A DNA stretch of 41,753 nt from Acidobacteriota bacterium (GTDB lineage: Bacteria; Acidobacteriota; Vicinamibacteria; Vicinamibacterales; Fen-181). The notes beneath the pieces were generated by a model, which had not been told where the DNA came from, did no database searches, and saw nothing but the letters and a program-made list of their open reading frames with translations. The stretch spans positions 1 to 41,753 of the forward strand of contig JANYLG010000111.1 in assembly GCA_025363775.1 (NCBI GenBank), written 5' to 3'. The position numbers were made by a program, and so were the translations under genes. Positions 7,417 through 16,077 of this stretch are shown piece after piece. Every line of letters starts with the position of its first letter. The stretch's first letter is position 1.

Positions 7417-8634
7417 TCAGTCGGCGTGCCGCATCACGATCGCCGCGTCGTTGCCGCCGAAGGCCAGCGACGTCGAGATGCCGCACCGAACGGGTTGCAC
7501 CCGCGCCTGGTTGGCTACGACGTCCACCTCGCACTCGGGATCGGTCTGCGCGTGGTGAATCGTCGGCGGGATGACGCCGCGTTCGATGGTGAGCGCGAGC
7601 GCGGCGGCCTCGACCGCGCCGGCCGCGCCCAGGCAGTGGCCCACCATTGACTTGATCGAGGTGACCGGGATCCGCCCGCCGCGGTCGCCGAACGTGCGGC
7701 GGATACCGCGCGCCTCGGCCCGGTCGTTGGGCACCGTACCGGTGCCGTGCGCGTTGATGTGATCCACCTCTTCCAGCGCGACGCCGGACGCGGCGAGCGC
7801 CGCACCGAGCAGCGCGGCCACCGCGACGCCATCCGGCTCCGGCGCGGTGACGTGGAACGCCTCACAGTAGGCGGCGTACCCCGCCAGTTCCACGTACACG
7901 TGCGCGCCTCGGGCCCGCGCGCGCTCCAGGGGCTCGAGCACAAGAACCGCCCCCGCCTCGCCGATGTTCATGCCGCTGCGGCTCACGTCGAACGGCCGGC
8001 ACGGCTCCGGATCGACGACGCGCAGCGCGTTGAAGCCGCTCAACGCCGTCCGGCACAGCGCGTCGCTGCCGCCGCACACCGCCGCCTCCACCTGGCCGCT
8101 CCGGATGAGATCCGCGCCGTAGCCGATCGTCATGGTGCTGGACGAGCAGGCCGAGTTCATGGCGGCGCGCAGCCCCGTCAGGCCGAACCGGTGGGCGACG
8201 CCGTCGGCCGAACCGGCGTTCAGGTAGTTGAGGATCCCCGACGGATGCGGCCGCCCGCCCGCCCGGACGAAGGCGTCCGCGTAGTACATCTCGTTGCGCA
8301 GCAGGTCGTTGGCGCCCACTCCCATCAGGACGGCCACCGACGATCGTGCGATGCCGCTCTCCAGCAGCCCCGAGTCGGCCAGCGCCTCGGATGCGGCGAG
8401 AATGGCGAACTGGTCGGCCCGCGCGTAGCGGCGCCGTTCGCGCACGGAGAAGCGGGTCGCCTCGTCGTACGGCACCTGGGCCACCATGCGGCTCCGGTAG
8501 AGGTCGCCCTCGAACAGCGTCAGGTCGGCAATGCCGCAGCGCCCCTCGCACAAGGCCTGCCAGACCGACTCGCGGTCGAGACCCAGCGAGCACACCAGGC
8601 CGATTCCCGTAACCGCCACGCGTCGGTCGGTCAT
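7417..8634 (-). CDS. Beta-ketoacyl-ACP synthase (FabF/ApeO-like)
   Basis: A 405-residue type II ketosynthase with a complete catalytic triad: Cys163 in NSACSSSTMTIG, the first His in INAHGTGTVPNDRAE and the second in KSMVGHCLGAAGAVE. It condenses malonyl-ACP onto an acyl- or aryl-ACP chain. Length and thiolase fold are normal. It begins one base after the stop of the PHP gene, so it is co-transcribed with it. Together with the inactive KS-like protein at 13.8-15.0 kb it would form a KS/CLF pair like ApeO/ApeC of aryl-polyene synthesis; that pairing is inferred from context. Confidence 0.92.
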   Translation of the reverse strand: MTDRRVAVTGIGLVCSLGLDRESVWQALCEGRCGIADLTLFEGDLYRSRMVAQVPYDEATRFSVRERRRYARADQFAILAASEALADSGLLESGIARSSVAVLMGVGANDLLRNEMYYADAFVRAGGRPHPSGILNYLNAGSADGVAHRFGLTGLRAAMNSACSSSTMTIGYGADLIRSGQVEAAVCGGSDALCRTALSGFNALRVVDPEPCRPFDVSRSGMNIGEAGAVLVLEPLERARARGAHVYVELAGYAAYCEAFHVTAPEPDGVAVAALLGAALAASGVALEEVDHINAHGTGTVPNDRAEARGIRRTFGDRGGRIPVTSIKSMVGHCLGAAGAVEAAALALTIERGVIPPTIHHAQTDPECEVDVVANQARVQPVRCGISTSLAFGGNDAAIVMRHAD

Positions 8635-8635
8635 A

Positions 8636-9598
8636 TCACCCTTTCGCCGCGTCGAGTTGCCCGCCGGCGTCCGCCCACGCCGCCTCCAGTTCCTGCCGGC
8701 AACGCGCCACTCGCAGCCGCTCGCCCCGCTTCTGCGCCAGCGTGACGAGCATCGGGATGAACTGGAACGGCAGCGACAGCAGCGAGCAGCCGATGGCGGC
8801 GGCCCGCTGGCCGGCCGTCAGACCGCAGGGCTGCAGGCCGAGCAGCGCGCCCCAGTAGTTGAACACCACGCCGTAGATCTCGTACGCCAGCCGCGCGGTC
8901 GTGCCATGCACGCCCCCCGGCCGGGTGGCACCACGCTTCAGGCTCTCGAGGAACTCCTCGCGCGTCGTCCCCGGCGCCTCGGTGAAGGCCGCGGCGACGT
9001 GCCGCGCGACGTGGGCATCGCTGCCGCCGGTCTGGCCCAGGGGGCCGCCTGTCCATGCCCGCACGGCCTGCTCGGACAACGCGCTGTGCGAGGCCTGCAT
9101 CGTCGCGTTCCGCGTTTCCACGGCATGCACGAGCGGGAGTAATCGCGCCAGGTAGGTGCCGACCGCCATCTCGCCCCGCCAGAAATGAAACGGGTGGTGC
9201 AGCACCAGCGCCAGGCCCTGCGACCGCAGGTACGCCGCCGATTCGAACACGTTCTCACGCAGCGGTTGCACCTCGCGGTGGTGGCGTTCGGTGAGGCCGA
9301 ACACCCCGAGGTGCACGCGCAGGTCGCTGTCCGGCACGCGGCACTCGATCTCTTCCCCCGTCAGGATGTCCGGGGCATCCGGATGCCGATCGAGCAGGTC
9401 CAGGCAGCCGTCGAGGCTGTCGTGATCCGTGATCGTCACCAGGTCCATGCCGCGCGCACGCGCCGTCTTGTAGACCGTCTCGGGATTCGAGTAGCAGTCG
9501 CGGCTGCGGAACATCCGCAGGGTCCGCGTGAACCCCGAGTGAATCGAGTGCACGTGCAAATCGGCGCGCAGGACGCGCGATCCAGGGGCGCCGCTCAT
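8636..9598 (-). CDS. PHP-domain metal-dependent phosphoesterase
   Basis: A 320-residue protein. The first ~230 residues form a PHP domain: RADLHVHSIHSGF near residue 11, VTITDHDSLDG, LVLHHPFHF and GGSDAHVARH supply the histidines and aspartates of the multinuclear metal site. The last ~90 residues include a hydrophobic stretch (GCSLLSLPFQFIPMLVTL) and a charged helix, so it may sit on the membrane. PHP proteins hydrolyse phosphoesters; the substrate here is unknown. The ATG at 9598 overlaps the stop of the outer-membrane protein gene (ATGA). Its place among cell-envelope genes suggests a role in processing a lipid- or sugar-phosphate intermediate. Confidence 0.85.
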   Translation of the reverse strand: MSGAPGSRVLRADLHVHSIHSGFTRTLRMFRSRDCYSNPETVYKTARARGMDLVTITDHDSLDGCLDLLDRHPDAPDILTGEEIECRVPDSDLRVHLGVFGLTERHHREVQPLRENVFESAAYLRSQGLALVLHHPFHFWRGEMAVGTYLARLLPLVHAVETRNATMQASHSALSEQAVRAWTGGPLGQTGGSDAHVARHVAAAFTEAPGTTREEFLESLKRGATRPGGVHGTTARLAYEIYGVVFNYWGALLGLQPCGLTAGQRAAAIGCSLLSLPFQFIPMLVTLAQKRGERLRVARCRQELEAAWADAGGQLDAAKG

Positions 9599-12573
9599 AT
9601 CGGCTTGAACAGCATGAACTCGACGACCAGCGAGCCCGAGCCCCGGTACATGCCCGGCAGGAACCCCTTGCCGATCCCCAGTTTCATCATCGTGGTCTTC
9701 GGCCCCGGGAAATTCGCTTCGATGCCGACCCCCGTCGTCGGCACCCAGGCGTCCTGCCCCGGCGTCCGTCCCCACGCGTGGTCCGCGTACAGCGAAAGCC
9801 GGTACAGGTTCAGCAGGTTGAACGCGTAGGACGCCCGGAACATGCCCAGTTCGGCGAAGCGCACACCAGCCGACGGCACGCCGCGCATGCGCGTCTCGTC
9901 CAACAGCCCGCACCGGTACATCGAGAAGCGGTCCTGCCGCTCGCCGCCATAGTATCCGCCATTCACGCGGATCGTGTTGATCTGCTTGAAGTGGAAGTCC
10001 TTGCTCACCCCGAGGTTGTACTTGGTATAGGTGCGCGCCGACGGGTCGTAGGCCGCGCCGGTGCCCCACGGCTGCCAGCTCGCGCGACGGAAATACGCCC
10101 AGGCTCCCACCACGGAGTACCCGCTGCGGCGGTACTCGTAATTGAAGCCGCCGTTGGTGGTGGCCGTGCTGACGGGGACGATGAAGTTGGCAGCCGTGTC
10201 CCCGGAAACCGCGGAGAAGTCATTGAACTCGATGTGCGAGCTGACCGTCAGCTTCTGGAAGTCCGAGAGCTGGTAGCCGAGGTTCAGACCCGTGGAGACC
10301 TTCCGGCCCTGCAGCCGCAGGTCCTTGCGCTCACCGTGCTCGTCGTACACCTGGTCGTTGCTGTTCAACGCGATGCCGTAGAAGTCCACGCTGGCGTCGA
10401 ACTTCGTGCCGCCGATGCTCGTCTTCTGCAGGTTGCCGGCGCCGAGCACGCCCGAGTAGATGAAGCCGAGCTGCAGCCCGCGGTTCAGGAAGTTGAAGTT
10501 GACGTAGTCGATGCCGACGAGCGGCACCGGGTAGTCGTACGACGGATCGAAGGTGGCGCCCAGCGCCAACGCCTTGGCGCTGGTGGTCATCTGGTCGCTG
10601 ACGACGCGCTCGTTGCCGCGCTTCACCAGGTGGCGCAGGCCCTTGTCGGTGTCGCGGTACATGATGTTCTCGCTGTGGCGCGCCTGCTGCCGCTCGTCGG
10701 CGAAGGCCGCGTCATTGATGCGGAAGTCCGAGAAGTCCACCTTCCGCGTCACGAGCAGGTTGCGGCCGGCGATCGCCACGATCTGCTGGCTCGTCAGCTT
10801 CGAGAACAGGTACACGGGACGATCGCCCACGCGGCCCACGGCGTCGAACGTCTGCACTTCCTCGTTGGAGACCACCGGCGCGGTCAGCGCCGTCTGGACC
10901 GTCTGCACCTTGAGCCGCACGTATCGCTCGGTGTCGATCCAGACCTTGCCGCGATAGAGGGCGCGCGCCTGGTCGATCGGGTCGAAGCGGACGACGTAGC
11001 ACGACCGATCGCCGATGCGATCGAGGCCATCGAGGCGGTAGACGTAGTCGCGGTTCAAGCGCAGCGCCAGCGGCAGCGACAGCACCTTCTCCGGCTGGAG
11101 CAGCGGGAACGGCGGGCGGTTGCGTCCCCAGCGGGTGCCGTTCAGCGAGAACGTCCGTTCCTCCCACTCGGTCGTGTCGGGGTCATAGAAGAACCGGTTC
11201 TCCATGATCACGTCGTAGGAATCGAGCGCGGTCGGCTGGAAGTGGATCTCGACGCGGGCGTTGGCCATGTAGTTGCGGACCAGGGCGGCCTGGGCCGTCT
11301 CCACCTGCTGGTGGCGGAAGATGATCTCGTCCACGGTGGGCAACGCCTTCTCCGCAGCCTCCGATCGCAGCGCGTAGACTTCCTCGGCGCCGAAGTTGAA
11401 ATCGACGAGCGCCGGCCGGGCGGACAGACCCACGCGGACGGTGGAGGTCTTCGCGGCCTCATCGCGCACGGCGTCCGCCGGCTCGAGCGTCGTCGCCGAC
11501 ACGGCGTCGCGCACCACCGGTGTGCCCGCCGAGGCGAGGTGGAGCGTCACCTCGATCCGCTGCCCGGCGCGGTCGGGCGCCCAGTACGCCAGGTAGGTCG
11601 CAAACGTCGTGTTGTTGTAGAGGAGGCGATGCGGCAGCGTGGCGGTGACGTCCTGGCCGCCTATCGTGAGCGTCAGCGAGGAGGCGTGCTCGTCGAGCGT
11701 GACCACCTCGCCTCCCAGGATGTCCTCGAGCGGGACGAGGGATCGCAACACGGCCGCCACGACGTCCACGCCGGCGACACAGGTGGCGAACGTGGCGCGG
11801 CCCCCGAGGCGGGCGAGGTACCAGCCGATCACGTGTTCCGTCGCGCGCCGGGCGTCGGCGGGCAAGACCATGCCGGTGACGCCGAGGACGGCCGAGGGAT
11901 CCTCTTTCCCGGCGAGCCGCTCGAGCGCGTCGAGGGCGTTGGTCACGGCCCGATCGTCGGCGGGCGAGGCGAAGACGGCAAGCGCGTCCACGTAGGCCGA
12001 CACGTCTTCGCGGTACACCTGCGCCTGCCAGGCAGCCGCGTCGTCGGTGGCGGCCACGCCGCCCTCCATCACGAGGGCCTCCGCGTCGATGGAGCGCACC
12101 TGTACGGCCACGAACTTCAGCAGGTAGGCGTAGTCGGTTGCCGCCGGCCGCGCGGCGCCGTCGATGCGATCGCCGACCTGGTAGGCGAGGACCTTGCCGC
12201 GGCCGTGCTCGACGAGCGCGCGCAGCGCCGGGCGCCACGCGTCGATGGCCGTGGCGTCAGTGGGCGGATCGACCAGCGTCACCACCACCCGGATGTGCTT
12301 GCGGGCGTAGAGATCCAGGCGCGCGTCGAGGCGGCTGAAATCCGGCACCGCGGGTGGTGCGGCCGCGCCGAGTCCGGTGCGCCGCACGAGCAGGCGCACG
12401 AACACCGGCAGGCCCGCCGCGCCCACGCGCGCGCGGTCGAGCGCCGGGGCGAGTACGGCGCCCTTGTCCAGCGTCTCGTCGATGCCCACGCCCTTGATCG
12501 TCTGCGACGCTCCCGGCGCCGATGCGGTCGATGCGAGCCACGCCACGATCACGAACGCAGAAAGCCGCTTCAT
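9595..12573 (-). CDS. Three-part outer-membrane protein: TIM-barrel-like, LolA-like and beta-barrel regions
   Basis: A 992-residue exported protein. The N-terminus MKRLSAFVIVAWLASTASA is a signal peptide. Residues ~30-270 look like an alpha/beta glycosidase-type region (VVVTLVDPP, KVLAYQVGDRID, ALVMEGG). A middle region (about 410-640) has LolA/MucB-like features: YDVIMENRFFYDPDT, CYVVRFDPIDQ, GKVWIDTERYVRLKVQ. The last ~300 residues are alternating aromatic/glycine strands typical of a transmembrane barrel and end in EFMLFKPI. The whole would span periplasm and outer membrane. The start at 12573 makes an ATGA overlap with the deacetylase stop; a start eight codons earlier is less likely. I do not know a named family with this combination. 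Export or anchoring of the cluster product is an inference. Confidence 0.75.
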   Translation of the reverse strand: MKRLSAFVIVAWLASTASAPGASQTIKGVGIDETLDKGAVLAPALDRARVGAAGLPVFVRLLVRRTGLGAAAPPAVPDFSRLDARLDLYARKHIRVVVTLVDPPTDATAIDAWRPALRALVEHGRGKVLAYQVGDRIDGAARPAATDYAYLLKFVAVQVRSIDAEALVMEGGVAATDDAAAWQAQVYREDVSAYVDALAVFASPADDRAVTNALDALERLAGKEDPSAVLGVTGMVLPADARRATEHVIGWYLARLGGRATFATCVAGVDVVAAVLRSLVPLEDILGGEVVTLDEHASSLTLTIGGQDVTATLPHRLLYNNTTFATYLAYWAPDRAGQRIEVTLHLASAGTPVVRDAVSATTLEPADAVRDEAAKTSTVRVGLSARPALVDFNFGAEEVYALRSEAAEKALPTVDEIIFRHQQVETAQAALVRNYMANARVEIHFQPTALDSYDVIMENRFFYDPDTTEWEERTFSLNGTRWGRNRPPFPLLQPEKVLSLPLALRLNRDYVYRLDGLDRIGDRSCYVVRFDPIDQARALYRGKVWIDTERYVRLKVQTVQTALTAPVVSNEEVQTFDAVGRVGDRPVYLFSKLTSQQIVAIAGRNLLVTRKVDFSDFRINDAAFADERQQARHSENIMYRDTDKGLRHLVKRGNERVVSDQMTTSAKALALGATFDPSYDYPVPLVGIDYVNFNFLNRGLQLGFIYSGVLGAGNLQKTSIGGTKFDASVDFYGIALNSNDQVYDEHGERKDLRLQGRKVSTGLNLGYQLSDFQKLTVSSHIEFNDFSAVSGDTAANFIVPVSTATTNGGFNYEYRRSGYSVVGAWAYFRRASWQPWGTGAAYDPSARTYTKYNLGVSKDFHFKQINTIRVNGGYYGGERQDRFSMYRCGLLDETRMRGVPSAGVRFAELGMFRASYAFNLLNLYRLSLYADHAWGRTPGQDAWVPTTGVGIEANFPGPKTTMMKLGIGKGFLPGMYRGSGSLVVEFMLFKPI

Positions 12574-13412
12574 ACGCCACAACCCTTCAGAACCCAATCG
12601 CCGATCGGCCCGAAGGCCACGTGGGCCAGGATGTCATCGAGACGCTCGGCAAATCCCGAGAGCCTGAAGTAATGGCTGAATCTCAGCGGCCAGGGCAGCG
12701 TCACGCGCGGCGGCTGCGGATCGATCTCCCACGGATGCATGAAGAGCGTGACCGGTTCGCCACGCCGGTTGCGGGCCTCGATCTCCCTGATGACCGTCGC
12801 GGGCCGGCTCATCCGCAGGCCCCAGCCGCCCCCGAGCGGAAACTGCTGGCCGAGCCGGCGGCCCACCAGCGGGGGCACCTCGACCAGCGTCCCATACGCG
12901 GTCTCGTGGCGATGGGGCACCTGCAGGTAGCGCGGGTTGCCCACGAGGCGCAGCGGAGACATGCTCGAATCATAACGGAAACCGGCGCGCGCCAGCACCG
13001 CGAGGGCCCACGGGGCCCGATCGTTGATCGACCATTCCGGCGCGCGAAAGCCAATCGGGCGCGGGGCGCCGGCCTCTTCGAGCGTCGCGTTGGTGCGGGT
13101 GAGCTCTTCGGCGAACGACTCTTCGTCCAGCTCGAAGACCCGCCGGTGTGCCCAGCCGTGCGACGCCACTTCATGGCCGGCCTGCAGAATCCGTTCGACG
13201 AGGCGGGGATGGCGATCGGCGATCCAGCCGAGCACGAAGAAGGTGGCCGTGACGCCGTGCCTGGTCAGCAGGTCGAGCGTGAGATCCGTGGTGAATTCGA
13301 CGCGGCTCGGGAGGGTGGGCCAGCGGTCAGGGGCGAGAACGCCGCCGACGCCGCACACATGGAACCACTCTTCGATGTCGACCGTCAGGAAGTTACGAAC
13401 CGGTCCGGTCAC
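12570..13412 (-). CDS. Polysaccharide deacetylase, XrtA/PEP-CTERM locus subfamily
   Basis: A 280-residue NodB-fold protein. FLTVDIEEWFHV supplies the catalytic Asp and metal Asp, and GHEVASHGWAHRRV the HxxxH metal histidines. FRAPEWS and the C-terminal LFMHPWEIDPQPPRV are hallmarks of the PEP-CTERM-locus deacetylases (DUF3473 group). It would remove N- or O-acetyl groups from a surface or lipid-linked sugar. GTG start with GAGG a few bases before it; it follows the ACP gene closely and overlaps the outer-membrane protein gene. There is no exosortase in the window, so the link to PEP-CTERM sorting is by family only. Confidence 0.88.
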   Translation of the reverse strand: MTGPVRNFLTVDIEEWFHVCGVGGVLAPDRWPTLPSRVEFTTDLTLDLLTRHGVTATFFVLGWIADRHPRLVERILQAGHEVASHGWAHRRVFELDEESFAEELTRTNATLEEAGAPRPIGFRAPEWSINDRAPWALAVLARAGFRYDSSMSPLRLVGNPRYLQVPHRHETAYGTLVEVPPLVGRRLGQQFPLGGGWGLRMSRPATVIREIEARNRRGEPVTLFMHPWEIDPQPPRVTLPWPLRFSHYFRLSGFAERLDDILAHVAFGPIGDWVLKGCGV

Positions 13413-13418
13413 GAGGCC

Positions 13419-13694
13419 TCAGTACGACGCGGCAGGGGCTTGTCCCTTCGTCTGCTCGATGAGTTCGACGATCGTCGTCACGCTGCGCAGGACGCGCCGG
13501 CCCAATTGTTCGTCGGTGATCGTCACGCCGAACGATCGCTCCAGTCCGAGAACCAGTTCGAGAACGTCGATCGAGTCCAGCCCGAGGCCCTCGCCGAACA
13601 GGGGGATGTCATCGGCGATGTCCTGCGGGGCCATGGGCAAGCGGAGGCAACTGACGATCGCCTGTTTCACCTGGGTTGCGAGTAGTTGATCCAT
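13419..13694 (-). CDS. Acyl carrier protein
   Basis: A 91-residue ACP with the phosphopantetheine site GLGLDSIDVLEL (Ser41), preceded by DIPLFGEG and followed by helix III (LGLERSFGVTI) and a terminal helix. It would carry the growing chain for the two KS-type proteins and FabZ. I chose the ATG at 13694; an ATG ten codons earlier adds a Cys-rich extension unlike ACPs. A good promoter lies about 100 bases upstream inside the end of the CLF gene, so the ACP likely heads its own transcript through the deacetylase, outer-membrane protein, PHP, KS, GT2 and methyltransferase genes. Confidence 0.9.
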   Translation of the reverse strand: MDQLLATQVKQAIVSCLRLPMAPQDIADDIPLFGEGLGLDSIDVLELVLGLERSFGVTITDEQLGRRVLRSVTTIVELIEQTKGQAPAASY

Positions 13695-13790
13695 CGGAAT
13701 AGCCGGCGCCAAACAGCAGAACACACGTGGCTTCCCCTCAATTCCTGCGGGTGTGGTGCGGGGAGGGCGAAGGCAAGCCTGACCTTTCGC

Positions 13791-13820
13791 ATACTAGCGC
13801 AGATCAGGCCCTGCGCTCAA
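13791..13820 (-). promoter_or_regulatory. Sigma70-type promoter TTGAGC-N18-TAGTAT before the ACP gene
   Basis: On the minus strand a -35 TTGAGC (13820-13815) and a -10 TAGTAT (13796-13791) are 18 bases apart. The -35 lies within the last codons of the CLF gene. The predicted leader to the ACP start is about 90 bases. Confidence 0.5.
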
Positions 13821-15039
13821 CCCGAGGAACGGAGGCGGCCCGCACGACGAGGCAGAACTGCGCGCCGCCGTCGGCGGTGCCGTTGATGAGGGCGAGGTGG
13901 CCGCCCGAGCGTCGCGCGCTCCGGCTCACGTCCACCGGGCAGGCCGGGTCCGGTTCCTCGCAGCCGAGCGTCGGCGGCAACGTGCCCCGGCCGAGACCGA
14001 CCAGGGCGGCCGTCAGCGCGGCACCGCCCGACGCCCCGAACTCACCGAGCGCACCCTTCAGCGACACCACTGGAACGCCGCCAGGCCCGAACACCTCGGC
14101 GAGCGCCAGCGCTTCGACCCGGTCGAGCGCCGGCGTGGAGTTGGCCGCAGCGAACGCGACGTTGATGTCGGACGGGGTCACGCCCGCGTCGGCCAGCGCG
14201 GCCCGCATCACTCGCACGATGCCGGACGGATCCGTGGGCCACGCGGTGAGCCCACACGCCGATCCGCCGCACCCGACGCCGAGCACCTCGCCGTACGCGG
14301 CCACGCCGCGTCGCGCGGCGGAGGCAGCGGTCTCCAGGACGACCAGGTGGCCGCCGGTGCCGAGGACGATGCCGTTGCGGCGGAGGTCGAAGGGGCGGCT
14401 CGCTTCCTGGCCGCCGTCGGTCGGCGACAGCACCCGCAGCCGATCGTGCACGCGGAAGAACCGCTCCTCGATGTCGTCCACACCACCACACACGAACGCC
14501 GACGCGCGTCCCTGCCGCAGGCCGGAGGTCGCGAACGCGATGGCCGCCAGCGCGGACGCCTGCTTCTGGCCGAACGTCACGTTGGGCCCGCGCAGGCCGA
14601 ACTCGATGGAGCACAGGCTGGCCGCGGCGTTGCCGATCGTGTTGCTGAAGCCCATCGCCGACACGGCGGTGGGACCTTCGGCGGCGAGCTTGTGCAGGTG
14701 CGCCACCGTGCTGTGCAGCCCGCTGGTGGCCGTCCCCAGCACCACGCCCACCTCGTCGGTGTGCGTGGGCAGACACGCGTCGTCGATGGCCAGGCGGCAG
14801 GCGGCCAGCGCGAGGCGGCCGCCCTCGTCCACGCGCCGCAGTTTCATCGGGTCGAGGAAGCGGCCGGGGTCGAAGTCGCGGAGCAGCGCGGCGGTGTGCG
14901 AGCGGCACCGGTCGGTGCTGAACGTGGTGATCGGCCGAATCCCCGTGTCACCGGCCAGCAGCCGATCGACGAAGGTCTCCGCCCCGATTCCAAGGCTCGA
15001 TACGCAGCCTGCTCCCGTGACCACGACGTTGTCGCGCAT
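13804..15039 (-). CDS. Ketosynthase-like chain-length factor (ApeC/KS-beta type)
   Basis: A 411-residue FabF-fold protein in which every catalytic residue is replaced. The Cys site reads GPNVTFGQKQASAL (Gln160 for Cys), the first His site FAAANSTPALDRVE (Ala for His) and the second SLKGALGEFGASGG (Glu for His). Gln for Cys is the signature of KS-beta/chain-length factors, which pair with an active KS and set chain length; ApeC plays this role with ApeO in aryl-polyene synthesis. The partner here would be the KS at 7.4-8.6 kb. The start at 15039 has no Shine-Dalgarno; a TACCGT box 9 bases upstream suggests a leaderless transcript. It is divergent from the LolA-like gene. Confidence 0.85.
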   Translation of the reverse strand: MRDNVVVTGAGCVSSLGIGAETFVDRLLAGDTGIRPITTFSTDRCRSHTAALLRDFDPGRFLDPMKLRRVDEGGRLALAACRLAIDDACLPTHTDEVGVVLGTATSGLHSTVAHLHKLAAEGPTAVSAMGFSNTIGNAAASLCSIEFGLRGPNVTFGQKQASALAAIAFATSGLRQGRASAFVCGGVDDIEERFFRVHDRLRVLSPTDGGQEASRPFDLRRNGIVLGTGGHLVVLETAASAARRGVAAYGEVLGVGCGGSACGLTAWPTDPSGIVRVMRAALADAGVTPSDINVAFAAANSTPALDRVEALALAEVFGPGGVPVVSLKGALGEFGASGGAALTAALVGLGRGTLPPTLGCEEPDPACPVDVSRSARRSGGHLALINGTADGGAQFCLVVRAASVPRVERRA

Positions 15040-15058
15040 AGCGGCGTTACGGTATCAT
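15029..15058 (+). promoter_or_regulatory. Promoter TTGTCG-N18-TATCAT before the LolA-like gene
   Basis: A -35 TTGTCG (15029-15034) and -10 TATCAT (15053-15058) are 18 bases apart on the plus strand, about 80 bases before the chosen start at 15139. The -35 lies within the first codons of the divergent CLF gene. Confidence 0.4.
15049..15054 (-). promoter_or_regulatory. -10 element TACCGT, leaderless-type, for the CLF gene
   Basis: On the minus strand TACCGT ends 9 bases before the ATG at 15039, fitting the TAnnnT pattern seen before other starts in this window. It overlaps the forward -10 of the LolA-like gene, so the two directions may compete for polymerase. Confidence 0.35.
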
Positions 15059-15138
15059 CTACCATTCGAGCTGTTCAAGTCAGCCCCGCCCCGACGGGCG
15101 CCCGTGGCTGTGCCATGCCCGCCCGGAGGTCATGGCTG

Positions 15139-15864
15139 ATGAGTTGCTGTTCAGCCATGACCCACAGCCCGCTTCTGCGCATCACTTTCCGGTATCGACC
15201 GGGCGCCCGTGTCGCTCGCGTGGCGGGTTCGCTGCTCGTGTTGCTCGGATTCGTCGCGGGCCCGGCGCCGGCGGCGCCCGACCTGTTCGACGAGCTGCAC
15301 GCGCGCATCGCGGCCGCCGAGGCGAAGCGGCAGACAGTCCGCGCCCGGTTCGTCGAGACGACGACCTCGTCGCTGCTCGTGAAGCCGATGGTGGCCGAGG
15401 GCACGCTCGTCGGCGAGAAGCCGGCGCGGATGGCGGCCACATACGGGTCGCCCGAGCGCAAGACGATCCTCATGGACGGCAAGCATCTGTTCATCACGCG
15501 CGCCGGCCAGAAGGACGCCGAGCAGTTCGATGTCTCCGAGATCATGAAGACCGTGAACAAGTACTTCACCAACGCGGATCCCGGCCAGCTGCGGCGGGCG
15601 TTTACGATCCGCGCCTTTCTCGATCCGGCGGCGCCCTGCTGCTACCAGATCGACCTGCTCCCCAAGCGCAAGCAGATCAAGCAGGGGCTGGAGCGGCTGC
15701 AGCTCTGGGTGTCGCGCGACATCGACATGCTCTCGCAGATGACCATCACGTTCGCCGGCGGCGATACCACCGTCTTCAAACTGGAGCACGTCGAGCTGAA
15801 CGTGCCGATCCCTCCGCACGCGTTCGCCCCGCCCGTTCCGCCCGCCCCGCCCATCACACGCTGA
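15139..15864 (+). CDS. LolA-like periplasmic outer-membrane carrier protein
   Basis: A 241-residue exported protein. After a long basic N-region comes a hydrophobic signal (VAGSLLVLLGFVAGPAPA). The mature part starts DLFDELHARIAAAEAKRQTV and follows the LolA fold: RARFVETTTSSLL, VAEGTLVGEKPARM, HLFITRAG, LQLWVSRDIDMLSQMTITFAG and FKLEHVELNVPIP. LolA-like proteins (ApeL in aryl-polyene clusters) ferry lipidated or hydrophobic products through the periplasm. GGAGG at 15125-15129 sits 9 bases before the ATG at 15139; a second in-frame ATG is at 15157. It is followed by a hairpin and a convergent radical SAM gene. Confidence 0.85.
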   Translation: MSCCSAMTHSPLLRITFRYRPGARVARVAGSLLVLLGFVAGPAPAAPDLFDELHARIAAAEAKRQTVRARFVETTTSSLLVKPMVAEGTLVGEKPARMAATYGSPERKTILMDGKHLFITRAGQKDAEQFDVSEIMKTVNKYFTNADPGQLRRAFTIRAFLDPAAPCCYQIDLLPKRKQIKQGLERLQLWVSRDIDMLSQMTITFAGGDTTVFKLEHVELNVPIPPHAFAPPVPPAPPITR

Positions 15865-16017
15865 CTCGCCGATGCGCTCTTCGCGCCGTCGGGGCCCGCA
15901 GCTTCCAGAGAGCGTGATCCCGAGGCTCCCTGTCATCGGCGTCATCTCCGGACGACTGCGGGAGTCGGACACTGCGGGGGCGGCGCCAGTTACGCCCGCC
16001 GGACGAGCATGCGCAGG

Positions 16018-16077
16018 GACCGGCGTCTCGCCGGTCAGCTGGCCGCGATGGTGTGTGGGACCGGCGTCTCGCTGGTC
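16018..16077. repeat. Pair of REP-like palindromes (GACCGGCG-TCT-CGCCGGTC)
   Basis: The first copy (16018-16036) is a perfect 8-bp stem with a 3-base loop. The second (16059-16077) is the same except for one base in the right arm. The first lies between convergent genes and overlaps the stop codon of the radical SAM gene (16035-16037); the second is inside its last codons and encodes TSETPVP-like residues. It could end transcription from either side, but there is no T-tract. The duplicated palindrome looks like a dispersed REP/RAYT-type element. Confidence 0.6.

Noticed and set aside
9778-12672. A 964-codon open frame on the plus strand opposite the outer-membrane protein gene
   Set aside because: It is the complementary shadow of a real GC-rich gene: arginine/valine/histidine-rich, no motifs, and the opposite frame has a signal peptide, domains and coupled neighbours.
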